Shown here in pieces: positions 17,501-25,109 of a DNA stretch of 64,000 nucleotides; the first letter of the stretch is position 1; the number at the start of each line of letters is the position of its first letter. Below the pieces are notes generated by a model. The model did not search any database and had not been told where the DNA came from. It saw nothing but the letters and a program-made list of their open reading frames with translations. The stretch covers positions 98,251 to 162,250 of the forward strand of contig BRLC01000010.1 of assembly GCA_024343425.1 (NCBI GenBank). Direction: 5' to 3'. Source of the DNA: Rhizobiaceae bacterium MnEN-MB40S. Lineage in GTDB: Bacteria > Pseudomonadota > Alphaproteobacteria > Rhizobiales > Rhizobiaceae. A program made the position numbers and the translations under genes.

Positions 17501-17645
17501 TCGTAATGGTGATGACGGTTTCCTCGACCTCCGGATATTCACGGATCTGCAGGTTGAAGATGCCCTGGAATCCCAGAATGAGGATGAGAAACGCCAGAAC
17601 CGTCGAGAGAACCGGACGCTGTATGAATATATTCGAGAAATTCAT
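14550..17645 (-). CDS. RND efflux transporter, inner-membrane pump (HAE1/AcrB family)
   Basis: This 1031-residue pump has the RND pattern: a first helix after MNFSNIFIQRPVLS, a large periplasmic loop, six clustered helices, a second loop and five more helices. The proton-relay region is seen as GLVVDDAIVVVENI near residue 405, where the two adjacent aspartates are the conserved pair in the fourth helix. It exports toxic compounds with its adaptor and an outer-membrane channel. The ATG overlaps the adaptor stop codon by 4 bp (ATGA), so the two are translationally coupled. No outer-membrane channel gene is present here. The TetR gene upstream, divergently placed, probably controls the unit. Confidence 0.93.
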   Translation of the reverse strand: MNFSNIFIQRPVLSTVLAFLILILGFQGIFNLQIREYPEVEETVITITTVYPGASPDLVQGFISAPVAAAVATTENIDYVTSQSLLSTSIVTVHMRLGSNPDVALTEVLSKVQQVRGDLPTDARDPTIVKGTGQTFALMYLSMQNPNMTSEQLTEYIKRVIKPRMSTVRGVADVQILGAADYTMRVWIDPVKLAAHSITASEVLAAINASNFLSAPGKTENEYVAYSITLRSTLQTEDAFSELPVKSEDGKVVRLRDVAEVELGAESKDTIVNINGQGGTFVGIYQTPAANPLDTASAVIEELPAIQASLPEGMSIALVYDSTETISASIEEVFKTIGEAVIIVIVVILLFLGSFRSVLMPVVTIPLSLIGVCFLLLMMDYSLNLLSLLAMVLAIGLVVDDAIVVVENIHRHIEEGLSPMQAAFTGMQEISSAVIAMTITLAAVFAPLAFTGGLTGALFREFALTLAGAVIISGVVALTITPMMSARLLKAGQQSRFANFVDRCFEWISERYERLVDGSLKYRPVTLLVVIALVSVTVFMFTKTSSELAPEEDAGALFALINAPRYATSEYTDLYADQIRELTKDIPELDKDFQIVGFSGQTNSAIAVWSFKDWSERERSQKEIQADIQARLSKVAGVEALVFSPPSLPGSGGGLPISVVIQSIGDPSQVYEVAEQIKQEAMASGRFIVVQNSLAYDAPEVTVTIDRDRAASLNLPISDIGTTLGLLVGGGSIAQFDRESNSYDIIMQVPERYRNNPEAVGQYFVRSITGDMVPLSAVIKISTNASPAAIEQFNQLNAATISALPLPGVTTGEGLALIEDIARPLLPEGFFIDYSGQSRLEKTEGNTILIAFVLAVIIIYLVLAAQFESFRDPFIILMSVPLSIFGAIIPLNIGLGTLNIYTQVGLITLVGLITKHGILLVEFANQQRRENGLSRREAIVASAKVRLRPILMTTAAMALGVAPLITAEGAGAAARYSMGLVIFTGILVGTAFTLFVVPMFYTFISRKDFGAPAETPEDRPVAAKEETAQPL

Positions 17646-18793
17646 TCGCCGCCCGTCTTCTGGGCCGCCGCCAAGCCCGGGTTGATGGCGTTGTCGACAG
17701 TTACGGTTGCGCCGTTGGAAAGGCGGTTCTGCCCTGCTGTCACCACCGTGTCGCCAGCGGATACGCCTTCGGCGATCTCGACCCAGCCGCGGCTGCGACG
17801 GCCGGGTTTCACGAAGATCTGTTTTGCGACCAGTCGGGCCGGCGCATCCCCCTCGGCTTCAGCCGCATCGCCGTCTGCGTCTTCGGCGTTGCTGACGCGA
17901 TAGACATAGTCTCCATAAAGACTTGTGATCAGCGCGGTCTGCGGAATGGCGAGGATATTCTCCTCTTCAGGAAGCTTGACCCTGACCTGTACGAACTGAC
18001 CGGGATTGAGTTTTCCATCCGGATTGGTGATGACTGCGCGCACCGACACCATCCGGGTGACGGGGTCGACTTTCGGATCGATGCCGGTGATCGAACCGGT
18101 GAACGGCATGTCGTCGGTGGTTATTCCGAAAACCACGTCCTGCCCGATTTCCAGATCGTCGAAACGCTGTTCGGGGACGGTAAAGTCCACCCGCATCGTT
18201 TCAAGGTCCTGCAGCGTCGCGATCACCGTGCCCGGCGAAACATATTGGCCCGGATCGACGCGCGGGATACCTGTCGTTCCGGAAAACGGCGCCTTGACCT
18301 GTTTCTGGTCGAGCACGGCCTGCGCCTTGGTCGACAAAGCCGCCGACACGGAGGCCGTCGCCTGGGCGTTCGTGACGCTGACTTGCGAATTCACGCCGCG
18401 TTCGCGCAATTGCTGGACGCGTTCCAGGGTCTGCCTGTCGAGCGCGGCCTGCGCCTCGACCGAATTCAGGTCCGCCCGCTCAACCTCGTCTTCGAGCTGC
18501 ACAAGCACGGTGCCCTTTTCAACCTGCTGGTTTGCGTCGAACAGAATATCGCGCACCACGCCGGTGGTTTCGACTGTCAGATCGACGCCCTTGGACGCTC
18601 CAACCGTTCCTATGGCCATGATTCCCGGATCCCAGGTAATCGGTTCGACCTCCATGGTCGAAACAGTGACCGGAGGCGCCTGCATATTCGCAAAAAACTG
18701 CTCGATCGCCTGATCGCGAAATATGTTGAAGCCGACGATGCCGCCGCCGACGATCGCAAGCAGGATGATGGCAATAATGAAACGCTTGATCAC
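17642..18793 (-). CDS. RND efflux periplasmic adaptor (membrane fusion protein)
   Basis: This 383-residue adaptor starts at GTG 18793 with an AGAGG ribosome site; longer frames to 18898 would run into the operator. An N-terminal signal anchor (IKRFIIAIILLAIVGGG) is followed by a lipoyl half, a coiled-coil hairpin (about 90-150), the second lipoyl half with KAPFSGTTG, and a beta-barrel with GKLNPGQFVQVRV. The adaptor links the inner-membrane pump to an outer-membrane channel. It is the first gene of the minus-strand unit and lies directly downstream of the TetR operator. Confidence 0.9.
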   Translation of the reverse strand: MIKRFIIAIILLAIVGGGIVGFNIFRDQAIEQFFANMQAPPVTVSTMEVEPITWDPGIMAIGTVGASKGVDLTVETTGVVRDILFDANQQVEKGTVLVQLEDEVERADLNSVEAQAALDRQTLERVQQLRERGVNSQVSVTNAQATASVSAALSTKAQAVLDQKQVKAPFSGTTGIPRVDPGQYVSPGTVIATLQDLETMRVDFTVPEQRFDDLEIGQDVVFGITTDDMPFTGSITGIDPKVDPVTRMVSVRAVITNPDGKLNPGQFVQVRVKLPEEENILAIPQTALITSLYGDYVYRVSNAEDADGDAAEAEGDAPARLVAKQIFVKPGRRSRGWVEIAEGVSAGDTVVTAGQNRLSNGATVTVDNAINPGLAAAQKTGGE

Positions 18794-18869
18794 GGGAACC
18801 TCTGCGTGGACGAAGATCAGATGACATTGGCCCGTGACAGAGACAGGCGAACAGTGTCCAGCCACATAA

Positions 18870-18898
18870 TTACTGTACCGTCTGGACGGTAATGTCAA
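18870..18898. promoter_or_regulatory. TetR operator inside the RND-pump promoter
   Basis: TACCGTC (18876-18882), TG, GACGGTA (18885-18891) is a perfect 16-bp palindrome. On the minus strand it lies between TTGACA (18898-18893) and AGTAAT, i.e. between the -35 and -10 of the adaptor gene. The tetR gene starts 42 bp away on the other strand. This is the classic layout for repression of a pump with autoregulation. Confidence 0.7.
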
Positions 18899-18932
18899 AT
18901 GGATTTACTATCACTAGATAGAGAGGAAGTGA

Positions 18933-19493
18933 ATGTCCGGCAACAGACCGAGTTCGAGATCCAGGATCCTTGCAGCGGCGGCGGCGCTTGCCCGCGACGC
19001 CGGTCCGGGCAGACTTTCCCTTGACGCGGTCGCGGCGCGGGCCGGCGTTTCCAAGGGCGGGCTTCTCTACCACTTCCCGTCCAAGGCCGCGCTGATGACC
19101 GGCCTTGTGGAAAACTATATCGCCGAATTCGAAGCCAGACTCGACGCCGCGGTGACGCCAGACGATTCCGGAGAGGCCCTGATGAAGGCCTATGTCTCCC
19201 TGTCGCTTAAATCGCTCGACGAAAAGCATCCACCCGCCTCGTGGATCTTCTCGGCCATGGCCGAGGATCCGGATTTCCTGCAACCGGTCAACGAATTCCG
19301 ACGCAAACTGCTCCAACGCCTGCTTGCGGGATCTGCAGATCGAACAAAGGCCCTCATGGCTTATCTGGCGATCGAAGGCCTGCACAGCCTGAAGCTGTTC
19401 GGATCAGACCAGCTTTCGGGAGATGACCGGAACGCGATCGACGCCTATCTGCTGTCCCAGTCGACAGAAATACCAGCGGCGTTGAGAGAATAA
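18933..19493 (+). CDS. TetR/AcrR-family repressor of the RND pump
   Basis: This 186-residue regulator has an N-terminal TetR helix-turn-helix (SLDAVAARAGVSKGGLLYHFPSK, about residues 28-50) and a helical ligand-binding domain. The pattern GLLYHFPSKAALM is the recognition helix. A GAGAGGAAG ribosome site precedes ATG 18933. It is divergent from the RND adaptor-pump genes and a perfect palindrome lies between them, so it very likely represses both. The inducer is unknown. Confidence 0.88.
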   Translation: MSGNRPSSRSRILAAAAALARDAGPGRLSLDAVAARAGVSKGGLLYHFPSKAALMTGLVENYIAEFEARLDAAVTPDDSGEALMKAYVSLSLKSLDEKHPPASWIFSAMAEDPDFLQPVNEFRRKLLQRLLAGSADRTKALMAYLAIEGLHSLKLFGSDQLSGDDRNAIDAYLLSQSTEIPAALRE

Positions 19494-19517
19494 AAAAAAA
19501 GTGCGCCGAAGCGCACT
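19492..19517 (-). terminator. Strong intrinsic terminator reading on the minus strand
   Basis: AGTGCGC (19500-19506), loop CGAA, GCGCACT (19511-19517) is a perfect 7-bp stem. On the minus strand it is followed by a run of nine T (plus-strand A-run 19492-19500). It therefore stops a leftward transcript, but no convincing minus-strand gene lies to its right before 19.9 kb. On the plus strand it has no T-tract. Confidence 0.75.
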
Positions 19518-19887
19518 TGTCGAATCTGCTGAAATGTAAAGCAGGCTTCGCCAAAAAGACCAACGTCGCCTGAATTCGTGACTGAGCCCGAGATGGATCA
19601 GCCACGCGGACCATACGAAGGCGACCGTAAACGATTCCTTAATAAAACTGATCAAATCGTAACCAACAGGCCGCCCTGTAAAGGTACGGTTAATTTCTTG
19701 TTTACGTCCGATTAACCATAAGGTTTGCCGTCGCTGCAAAGCACCGCCCTCGATTGGCTGACATTGTCTGCCGTCGGATCGTCTTGCGATCATGTCAGCC
19801 ATGGATCTTGTTTTTCTTTTTTACGGAACTCGTGTATACATAAACAATGAAACGCGCAGAGAACAGATATCAGAGGAAACCGCGAGG
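19494..19887. other. 394-bp intergenic region with possible minus-strand small RNA
   Basis: Apart from the minus-strand terminator and the TGTATACA operator, this AT-richer stretch has no convincing gene. Long minus-strand frames run through the terminator and its T-run, which argues against coding. Several TTAA-containing words resemble incomplete CtrA-type boxes, for example TTAA-N7-TTTA around 19683-19693 on the minus strand. A small non-coding RNA ending at 19492 is the simplest explanation. Confidence 0.35.
19833..19840. promoter_or_regulatory. TGTATACA palindrome upstream of gntR (candidate autoregulatory operator)
   Basis: A perfect 8-bp palindrome lies 48 bp before the chosen gntR start codon. 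The identical octamer occurs before the O-demethylase operon at 20681-20688. GntR/FadR-type regulators commonly bind short palindromes of this kind. Its presence also argues against the longer gntR start at 19792. Confidence 0.6.
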
Positions 19888-20622
19888 ATGAGCCAGAACA
19901 CGGCAGCCACCCACGCAGCGCGAACGGTCATCGAACTGCGCGAGAAGATCATTAACGGCCAGCTCACTGGCGGGACGCGCCTGTTCGAAGTGCCGCTCGC
20001 TGAAGAATTGCAGATATCGCGAACGCCGCTGCGGGACGCCATGTCCAGATTGACCGAGGAAGGCCTTCTGGAACGGCTCAAGAATGGCGGCTTCGTCGTC
20101 CGGACATTCACGATGGACGACGTCGTCGACGCCATCGAATTGCGTGGCGTCCTGGAAGGCACGGCGGCGCGCCTGGCGGCCGAGCGCGGCGCTCGGCAGG
20201 ACCTCCAGTCACGCATGGACCATCTGGTATCGGAACTTGACGACTGCTTCGGAGAATCCCGCGATACCGTGGATTTTGAGCGATATTCCGAACTGAACGC
20301 CGAGTTTCACCAGGTTCTGGCGTCACTGTCCGGCAGCGACATGGTCAAGCGGGAGGTGGAGCGTGTTTGCCGCTTGCCTTTCGCGTCCCCCTCGGCCTTC
20401 CTGCCCGACAAGTCCGACATCGTGGCGTTCCGACGTTCCCTGCAGGTGGCGCAGGAGCAGCATCGCGCGATCGCCGCAGCCATCGCCGCGCGCGAGGGCA
20501 GTCGCGCCGAACATCTGGCGCGCGAGCATGCGCGCACCGCAAGGCGCAATCTCGATTACGTGCTGAGACAGGAAGCAAGTCTCAGGGACCAGGTGCCAAG
20601 CCTGGCGATCGTCACCAACTGA
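19888..20622 (+). CDS. GntR-family regulator (FCD/FadR subfamily) of the O-demethylation operon
   Basis: This 244-residue regulator has an N-terminal winged helix (about residues 12-75, with LAEELQISRTPLRDAMSRL and GFVVR) and an FCD ligand-binding domain (about 85-225). The FCD domain shows the usual ELRGVLEGTAARLAAERG start and AEFHQVLASLSG. FadR-subfamily FCD proteins bind carboxylic acid effectors, often with a metal. I choose ATG 19888 because AGAGGAAACCGCGAGG lies in front and the operator TGTATACA lies upstream of it. The gene precedes the demethylase/TRAP/metF operon, which carries the same octamer, so it is the likely repressor. Confidence 0.88.
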   Translation: MSQNTAATHAARTVIELREKIINGQLTGGTRLFEVPLAEELQISRTPLRDAMSRLTEEGLLERLKNGGFVVRTFTMDDVVDAIELRGVLEGTAARLAAERGARQDLQSRMDHLVSELDDCFGESRDTVDFERYSELNAEFHQVLASLSGSDMVKREVERVCRLPFASPSAFLPDKSDIVAFRRSLQVAQEQHRAIAAAIAAREGSRAEHLAREHARTARRNLDYVLRQEASLRDQVPSLAIVTN

Positions 20623-20680
20623 CAACGCCTGCCGGCCGCGCCGATTTATGCTTGCGTCCGATCCATAATTCGGGCAGTTA

Positions 20681-20688
20681 TGTATACA
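20681..20688. promoter_or_regulatory. TGTATACA palindrome upstream of the O-demethylase operon
   Basis: The octamer is identical to the one before gntR and lies 28 bp before the first demethylase ATG. It overlaps an alternative ATG at 20680, which is therefore unlikely to be the start. It is inferred to be the GntR operator of the operon. Confidence 0.6.
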
Positions 20689-20715
20689 CGGAACGACCAT
20701 ATGGGAGGAAAAGAT

Positions 20716-22122
20716 ATGACTGTATCCAGTCTGGAAGACGTTCTGCGCGAAAGCGGCAACACCGTAAATCATCTCCGCAACTCGAAAATCGGAATGTATG
20801 TCTATCCGGTCGTAGCGCCGGAATTCTCCAACTGGCGCGACGAGCAGCGCGCCTGGCGGGACACGGCTGTCCTGTTCGACCAGACGCATCACATGGACGA
20901 ACTGATCGTCGAAGGTCCGGATGCGGCGGCGTTTCTTGAACATGTCGGCATCAACAGCTTCGCCAATTTCGATCTGAACCGGGCAAAGCATTTCGTGCCG
21001 GTCACGCCCGCCGGCCACGTCATCGGCGACATGATCATTTTTCGCGAGCGCGAAGACAAATTCGTGCTCGTCGGCCGCGCGCCGACCGCAAACTGGGTCA
21101 AGTTCCAGGCCGCCATCGGCAATTGGAAGGTGCGGCTGATTCACGATCCGCGTTCCGACAGCCGCCCGGACGGCAAGGCGATCTACCGCACGCATTACCG
21201 TTTCCAGATCCAGGGCCCGGACGCCAACAAGATCTTCGACAAGATCAACGGCGGCGCCATTCCCGACGTGAAGTTCTTCCATGTCGACTGGATCAATATC
21301 GGTTCGAAACGCGTCCAGGCCCTGCGGCACGGCATGGCCGGCGCGCCGGGTCTCGAAGTGTGGGGACCTTATGCCGACAAGCACTACATCCAGTCGACCA
21401 TACTGGAAGCCGCGCGAGACGTCGGCGTCGATCTGCGCCAGGTCGGCAGCCGCGCCTATTCGACGAACACGCTGGAATCCGGCTGGATTCCGTCGCCGCT
21501 GCCAGGCATCTACACGGGCGACGGCATGATGAAGGAATATCGCGAATGGCTGGGCGCGGACAGCTATGAAGCAGCCGGCTCCATTGGCGGCAGCTTTGTC
21601 AGCGACAATATCGAGGACTACTACGTCAATCCTTTCGAACTCGGCTACGGCTTCTATATCGGGTGGAAATCCGACTTTATCGGCAAGGACGCGCTGACCA
21701 GGATGAAGGAAGGCAAGAACCGCAAGAAGGTCACCTTCGAGTGGAACCGCGAAGACGTGCTCAAGGTGATTGCATCCGGCTTTGATGGCGGCACGCCTTA
21801 TAAATGGATCGATTTCCCGCAGCCGAACTACGCGTCCACCAGCGCCGACATGATCATGAATGGCGACAAGATGGTCGGCATGTCGATGTTCAACGGCTAT
21901 TCGTTCAACGAACGCTGCGTGCTGTCCCTGGGCGTCGTCGATGACGATGTGCAGGAAGGCGACGTCCTGACGCTTGTCTGGGGCGAGCCGGAGGAAACCC
22001 AGAAGACGTCGACGGAGAAGCACAAGCAGACGGAAATCAGGGTGCGCGTGTCGCCGACGCCCTACGCCAGCGAAGCGCGCGAAAACTACGCTGAAAGCTG
22101 GCGCACAAAGAAGTCGTCCTGA
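20716..22122 (+). CDS. ligM: LigM-type tetrahydrofolate-dependent O-demethylase (GcvT fold)
   Basis: This 468-residue protein closely follows, over its whole length, the vanillate/3-O-methylgallate O-demethylase LigM of Sphingobium SYK-6 as I remember it. Examples are the N-terminal LRNSKIG and YVYPVVAPEFSNWR, then FDQTHHM, LRHGMAGAPGLEVWGPY and TLESGWIPSPLPGIYTGD. Residues known to bind or catalyse in LigM are all present: Y30, H59, R121 and Y248 (LigM Y31, H60, R122, Y247). The enzyme moves a methyl group from an aryl methyl ether to THF, giving methyl-THF and a phenol. The start is ATG 20716 with GGGAGG at 20703-20708. Co-transcribed TRAP genes and metF support the role. The exact methoxy-aromatic substrate is unknown. 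Confidence 0.85.
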   Translation: MTVSSLEDVLRESGNTVNHLRNSKIGMYVYPVVAPEFSNWRDEQRAWRDTAVLFDQTHHMDELIVEGPDAAAFLEHVGINSFANFDLNRAKHFVPVTPAGHVIGDMIIFREREDKFVLVGRAPTANWVKFQAAIGNWKVRLIHDPRSDSRPDGKAIYRTHYRFQIQGPDANKIFDKINGGAIPDVKFFHVDWINIGSKRVQALRHGMAGAPGLEVWGPYADKHYIQSTILEAARDVGVDLRQVGSRAYSTNTLESGWIPSPLPGIYTGDGMMKEYREWLGADSYEAAGSIGGSFVSDNIEDYYVNPFELGYGFYIGWKSDFIGKDALTRMKEGKNRKKVTFEWNREDVLKVIASGFDGGTPYKWIDFPQPNYASTSADMIMNGDKMVGMSMFNGYSFNERCVLSLGVVDDDVQEGDVLTLVWGEPEETQKTSTEKHKQTEIRVRVSPTPYASEARENYAESWRTKKSS

Positions 22123-22153
22123 TATTCTGTTTGGCGCAGGAACATCGGACGTC

Positions 22154-22177
22154 CCGCCGGCCGGAAACGGCCGGCGG
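22154..22177 (+). promoter_or_regulatory. 10-bp GAAA-tetraloop hairpin between demethylase and TRAP receptor genes
   Basis: CCGCCGGCCG (22154-22163), GAAA, CGGCCGGCGG (22168-22177) is a perfect 10-bp stem closed by a GNRA tetraloop, with no T-tract. Such intercistronic hairpins protect mRNA ends and allow different levels of neighbouring genes, often raising the binding-protein gene. It could also attenuate transcription. Confidence 0.6.
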
Positions 22178-22269
22178 CAATGATACGAGGAGGAATTACC
22201 CCGCTGCGCGCACCAGGCGCAGCCTCGATCCGTTCGGCGGGGCAAGTATCATCAAACAGGAGGATAGTG

Positions 22270-23271
22270 ATGAATATCAATCGCATGTTCGGCGGTCTTG
22301 CCTCGGCGACGGTCGCCGCAGCCGCCTTTGTAGGCCTTTCAAGTCCGTCTTCGGCGCAAGAAACACTCAAGCTCGCGCATTTCGTGCCGCCGGCGCATAT
22401 TGTCACCCGGTCTGTGGTCGAGCCGCTGGCGAATGGCGTCGAGCAGGATTCCAACGGCGCGTTGAAGATCCAGGTCTATCCGGGCGGCGAACTCGGAGCC
22501 GGCCCGCTGGAACAATATGTCCGCGCGCTCCAGGGCGTGGCGGATATCACCTGGGGTCTGCAAGGCTATACGTCATCGCAGTTTCCAAAAAGCATGATCG
22601 TCGAAATGCCGGGCGCCATGGACGGAATGACCGGCTATGACATGATCTGGAACGCCTACGACGAACATCTCAAGGACGAGTTCCCCGGCACAAAGCCGCT
22701 TGCGCTTTGGGCTTCCGAACCGAACATCTTCATCATGAAGGATCACGACGTTCGCACGCCTGACGACATCAAGGGTCTGAAGATCAGGGTTTCCGGCTCC
22801 ACCGCCGCCGCAACGGTCGAAGCGCTGGGCGCAACGCCCGTGCAGATGCCGGCAGGCGAAATCTACAACGCCCTCCAGACGGGACTGATCGACGGCGTGA
22901 TCACCGGCACAAGCGCAGTAGGCGACTTCAAGCTTGATGAAGTGGCCAACAGCTACACCTTCGGAGCGCCTCTCGGCCACATCACCTTCTACCTTGTGAT
23001 GAACCAGGGAAAATACGACAGCCTGCCGGACGCCCTTAAGGCGGCCATCGACAAGAACAGCGGCCGCAGCCTCTCACAGAGCGGCGAAGAAGGCTGGAAC
23101 GCCCGCGCCGACGACGTTCTGCAGTCGATCAAGGACGCAGGCGACAATACGGTCATCGTCCTGTCGGACGACGAGGCGGCGGCGTTCGGTGAACTGACCC
23201 TGCCGGTGACCGACAAGCTGATCGCCGAGATGAACGCACAAGACGTTCTTTCCGCAATGCGGGGAGAATAA
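22270..23271 (+). CDS. TRAP transporter periplasmic substrate-binding protein (DctP family)
   Basis: This 333-residue receptor has a Sec signal peptide ending in SSPSSAQ before ETLKLAHFVPPAH, and the DctP body with a GGELGAGPLEQYVRALQG segment and LQTGLIDGVITG. I use ATG 22270, preceded by CAGGAGGATAGTG; in-frame codons upstream lack a signal-peptide-compatible start. It is the first of three TRAP genes placed between two demethylase genes, so it probably captures the methoxylated acid they act on. TRAP receptors for aromatic acids are known in alphaproteobacteria, which makes this plausible. Confidence 0.9.
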   Translation: MNINRMFGGLASATVAAAAFVGLSSPSSAQETLKLAHFVPPAHIVTRSVVEPLANGVEQDSNGALKIQVYPGGELGAGPLEQYVRALQGVADITWGLQGYTSSQFPKSMIVEMPGAMDGMTGYDMIWNAYDEHLKDEFPGTKPLALWASEPNIFIMKDHDVRTPDDIKGLKIRVSGSTAAATVEALGATPVQMPAGEIYNALQTGLIDGVITGTSAVGDFKLDEVANSYTFGAPLGHITFYLVMNQGKYDSLPDALKAAIDKNSGRSLSQSGEEGWNARADDVLQSIKDAGDNTVIVLSDDEAAAFGELTLPVTDKLIAEMNAQDVLSAMRGE

Positions 23272-23275
23272 ACCC

Positions 23276-23788
23276 TTGCTGAACATGGCGAGGCAGATTG
23301 CGGACAGGCTGATCAGCCTGTCCGCAATGATCGGCTCCATTGGCCTTATTTTCGAAGTCTGCGTGATACTGGTCGACGTGACCGGCCGCTATTTCGGACA
23401 TCCCCTGATCGGCGCTCAGGACATGTCCCAAATGGCGATGGTCATCGTTGTGTTCGGCGGCATGGCGCTGTGCGACAAGCTCGGCGGTCATATCGCCGTC
23501 GATGTATTCGAACATTCCTTTCCGGGCTGGCTCAATCGCGTCACGGATATCGCAGGCGCCCTGATCGGTTGCGCGATCTTCGCAGGCATCGCCTGGACCG
23601 TCTGGGAATCCTCGCAACTCTCGCTGATGCTCAGGCTGAAGACGAACATCATCAGCCTGCCGAAAGCCTGGTTTCAGTGGTCGCTGTGCGCCTTTGCGAC
23701 GATAACGGCGCTGGCCATGCTGCTACGCGCGATCGAACTTGCCTTGAGCGGACGGGATGTACGCCAAGAGCGGGAAGGCCTGTTATGA
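23276..23788 (+). CDS. TRAP transporter small permease (DctQ family)
   Basis: This 170-residue protein has four hydrophobic segments and the DctQ length. A TTG at 23276 sits at good distance (9 nt) from GGGGAG at 23261-23266, while ATG 23285 is 18 nt from it; either start changes only three residues. The 3' end overlaps the large permease start (ATGA). DctQ is the fixed membrane partner of DctM. Confidence 0.82.
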   Translation: MLNMARQIADRLISLSAMIGSIGLIFEVCVILVDVTGRYFGHPLIGAQDMSQMAMVIVVFGGMALCDKLGGHIAVDVFEHSFPGWLNRVTDIAGALIGCAIFAGIAWTVWESSQLSLMLRLKTNIISLPKAWFQWSLCAFATITALAMLLRAIELALSGRDVRQEREGLL

Positions 23789-25089
23789 GCGCAGGCGTCA
23801 TCGGCGCGATCGGCATGGCCCTGCTGCTTGCCCTCCTGGTTTTGCGCGTGCCGGTGGCCTTCGCCATGTTCGCAATCGGCTTCGGCGGCATTGCCCTGCT
23901 CAACGGGTTGCCGGCCGCAATGAGCCTGATGGCCTCTGAAACATTTACGCTCGCCTCCTCCGCGGAACTCGTGGTGGTGCCGCTGTTCATTCTCATGGGC
24001 AATGTCGCGACGGCGACCGGGATGAGCCGCCGTCTCTATGATGCGGCCTATGCAATCATCGGCTCGATTCGCGGCGGGCTGGCGTCGGCGACAATCATCG
24101 GATGCGGCGGGTTCGCGGCGCTGTCCGGATCGTCCGTGGCATCGGCGCTGACAATGGGTAAAGTGTCGCTGGCGGAGATGGATCGGTTCAACTACGACCC
24201 GCGCCTTTCCACAGGCGCCGTCGCAGCCGGCGGAACGCTGGGCATCCTTATTCCACCATCGACCGGTTTCGTCATCTACGCCATCCTCACCCAGCAATCG
24301 ATCGGCCGGCTGTTCCTGGCCGGCGTCCTGCCGGGCCTTCTGCTGCTGACGATCTTCGTCCTGCTCATCAGCCTGCTCTGCTGGATCCGGCCGGGCTTCG
24401 GGCCAGCCGGCCCCAAAACCAGCGTGTCGGAGAAATTCCAGGCCCTCGGCGGTGCGACGCCGATACTCGGAATCATCGTCCTGACGATCGGCGGCATCTA
24501 TGGCGGCGTCTTCTCGCCGGTCGAAGCGGCGGCCGTCGGCGCCGGGCTGGTTATCATAACCGGCGCCGCCCAGCGGCGCCTGACGTTGCGCGCACTGTGG
24601 GACGCGACACAGGATTCGGTCGTAACCACAGCCACCGTCATGCTGATCCTGATCGCCGCCCACATGATCAATCCGTTCCTCGCGCTCAGTCACATTCCGC
24701 AGGCTGTCGGCGCATTTCTCGGCGCGCTCGATCTGCCGCCTTTCGGCATCCTTCTGCTGATCCTCGCCTGCTACCTGGTGCTTGGCTGCTTTCTCGAGGG
24801 TTTCGCCATGCTGGTGCTGACGATGCCGATCTTTTTTCCGGTCATCATGCAGCTCGGCATAGACCCGATCTGGTTCGGCGTTCTGCTGGTCCTGACACTT
24901 GAGATGGGGCTGATTTCGCCGCCGGTCGGCGTCAACGTCTTCATCGTGAAATCGGTCGCCAGGGATGTGCCCCTGGCCCAGATCTTCGCAGGCGTTCTGC
25001 CTTTCTGGGGAGCGATGTTTCTGGCGCTGATGCTGCTGGCGGCGTTTCCCCAGATATCTCTGTTTCTGCCGAATTCGATGATCAACTGA
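23785..25089 (+). CDS. TRAP transporter large permease (DctM family)
   Basis: This 434-residue, roughly 12-helix transporter shows DctM motifs: SGSSVASALTMG near residue 115, GGTLGILIPPSTG near residue 150 and EMGLISPPVGVNVFI near residue 375. ATG 23785 overlaps the DctQ stop by 4 bp; longer in-frame translations upstream are out-of-frame readings of dctQ. It completes the second TRAP system in this window. Confidence 0.92.
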   Translation: MSAGVIGAIGMALLLALLVLRVPVAFAMFAIGFGGIALLNGLPAAMSLMASETFTLASSAELVVVPLFILMGNVATATGMSRRLYDAAYAIIGSIRGGLASATIIGCGGFAALSGSSVASALTMGKVSLAEMDRFNYDPRLSTGAVAAGGTLGILIPPSTGFVIYAILTQQSIGRLFLAGVLPGLLLLTIFVLLISLLCWIRPGFGPAGPKTSVSEKFQALGGATPILGIIVLTIGGIYGGVFSPVEAAAVGAGLVIITGAAQRRLTLRALWDATQDSVVTTATVMLILIAAHMINPFLALSHIPQAVGAFLGALDLPPFGILLLILACYLVLGCFLEGFAMLVLTMPIFFPVIMQLGIDPIWFGVLLVLTLEMGLISPPVGVNVFIVKSVARDVPLAQIFAGVLPFWGAMFLALMLLAAFPQISLFLPNSMIN

Positions 25090-25109
25090 GGAACGCCCTG
25101 GAGGAGACC

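Noticed and set aside
8462..19550. 14-nt word TAAAGCAGGCTTCG shared by two intergenic regions (8462-8475 and 19537-19550)
   Set aside because: In 64 kb several 14-nt matches are expected by chance and the flanks do not match, so it is not evidence of a repeat family.
19404..19802. 132-residue minus-strand frame in the gap before gntR
   Set aside because: It reads through the terminator stem and T-run into tetR antisense; composition is not protein-like. A non-coding RNA is more likely.
20323..22245. 640-residue minus-strand frame opposite gntR and the first demethylase
   Set aside because: It is an antisense shadow of strongly coding plus-strand genes, is rich in R and H, and has no recognisable domain.
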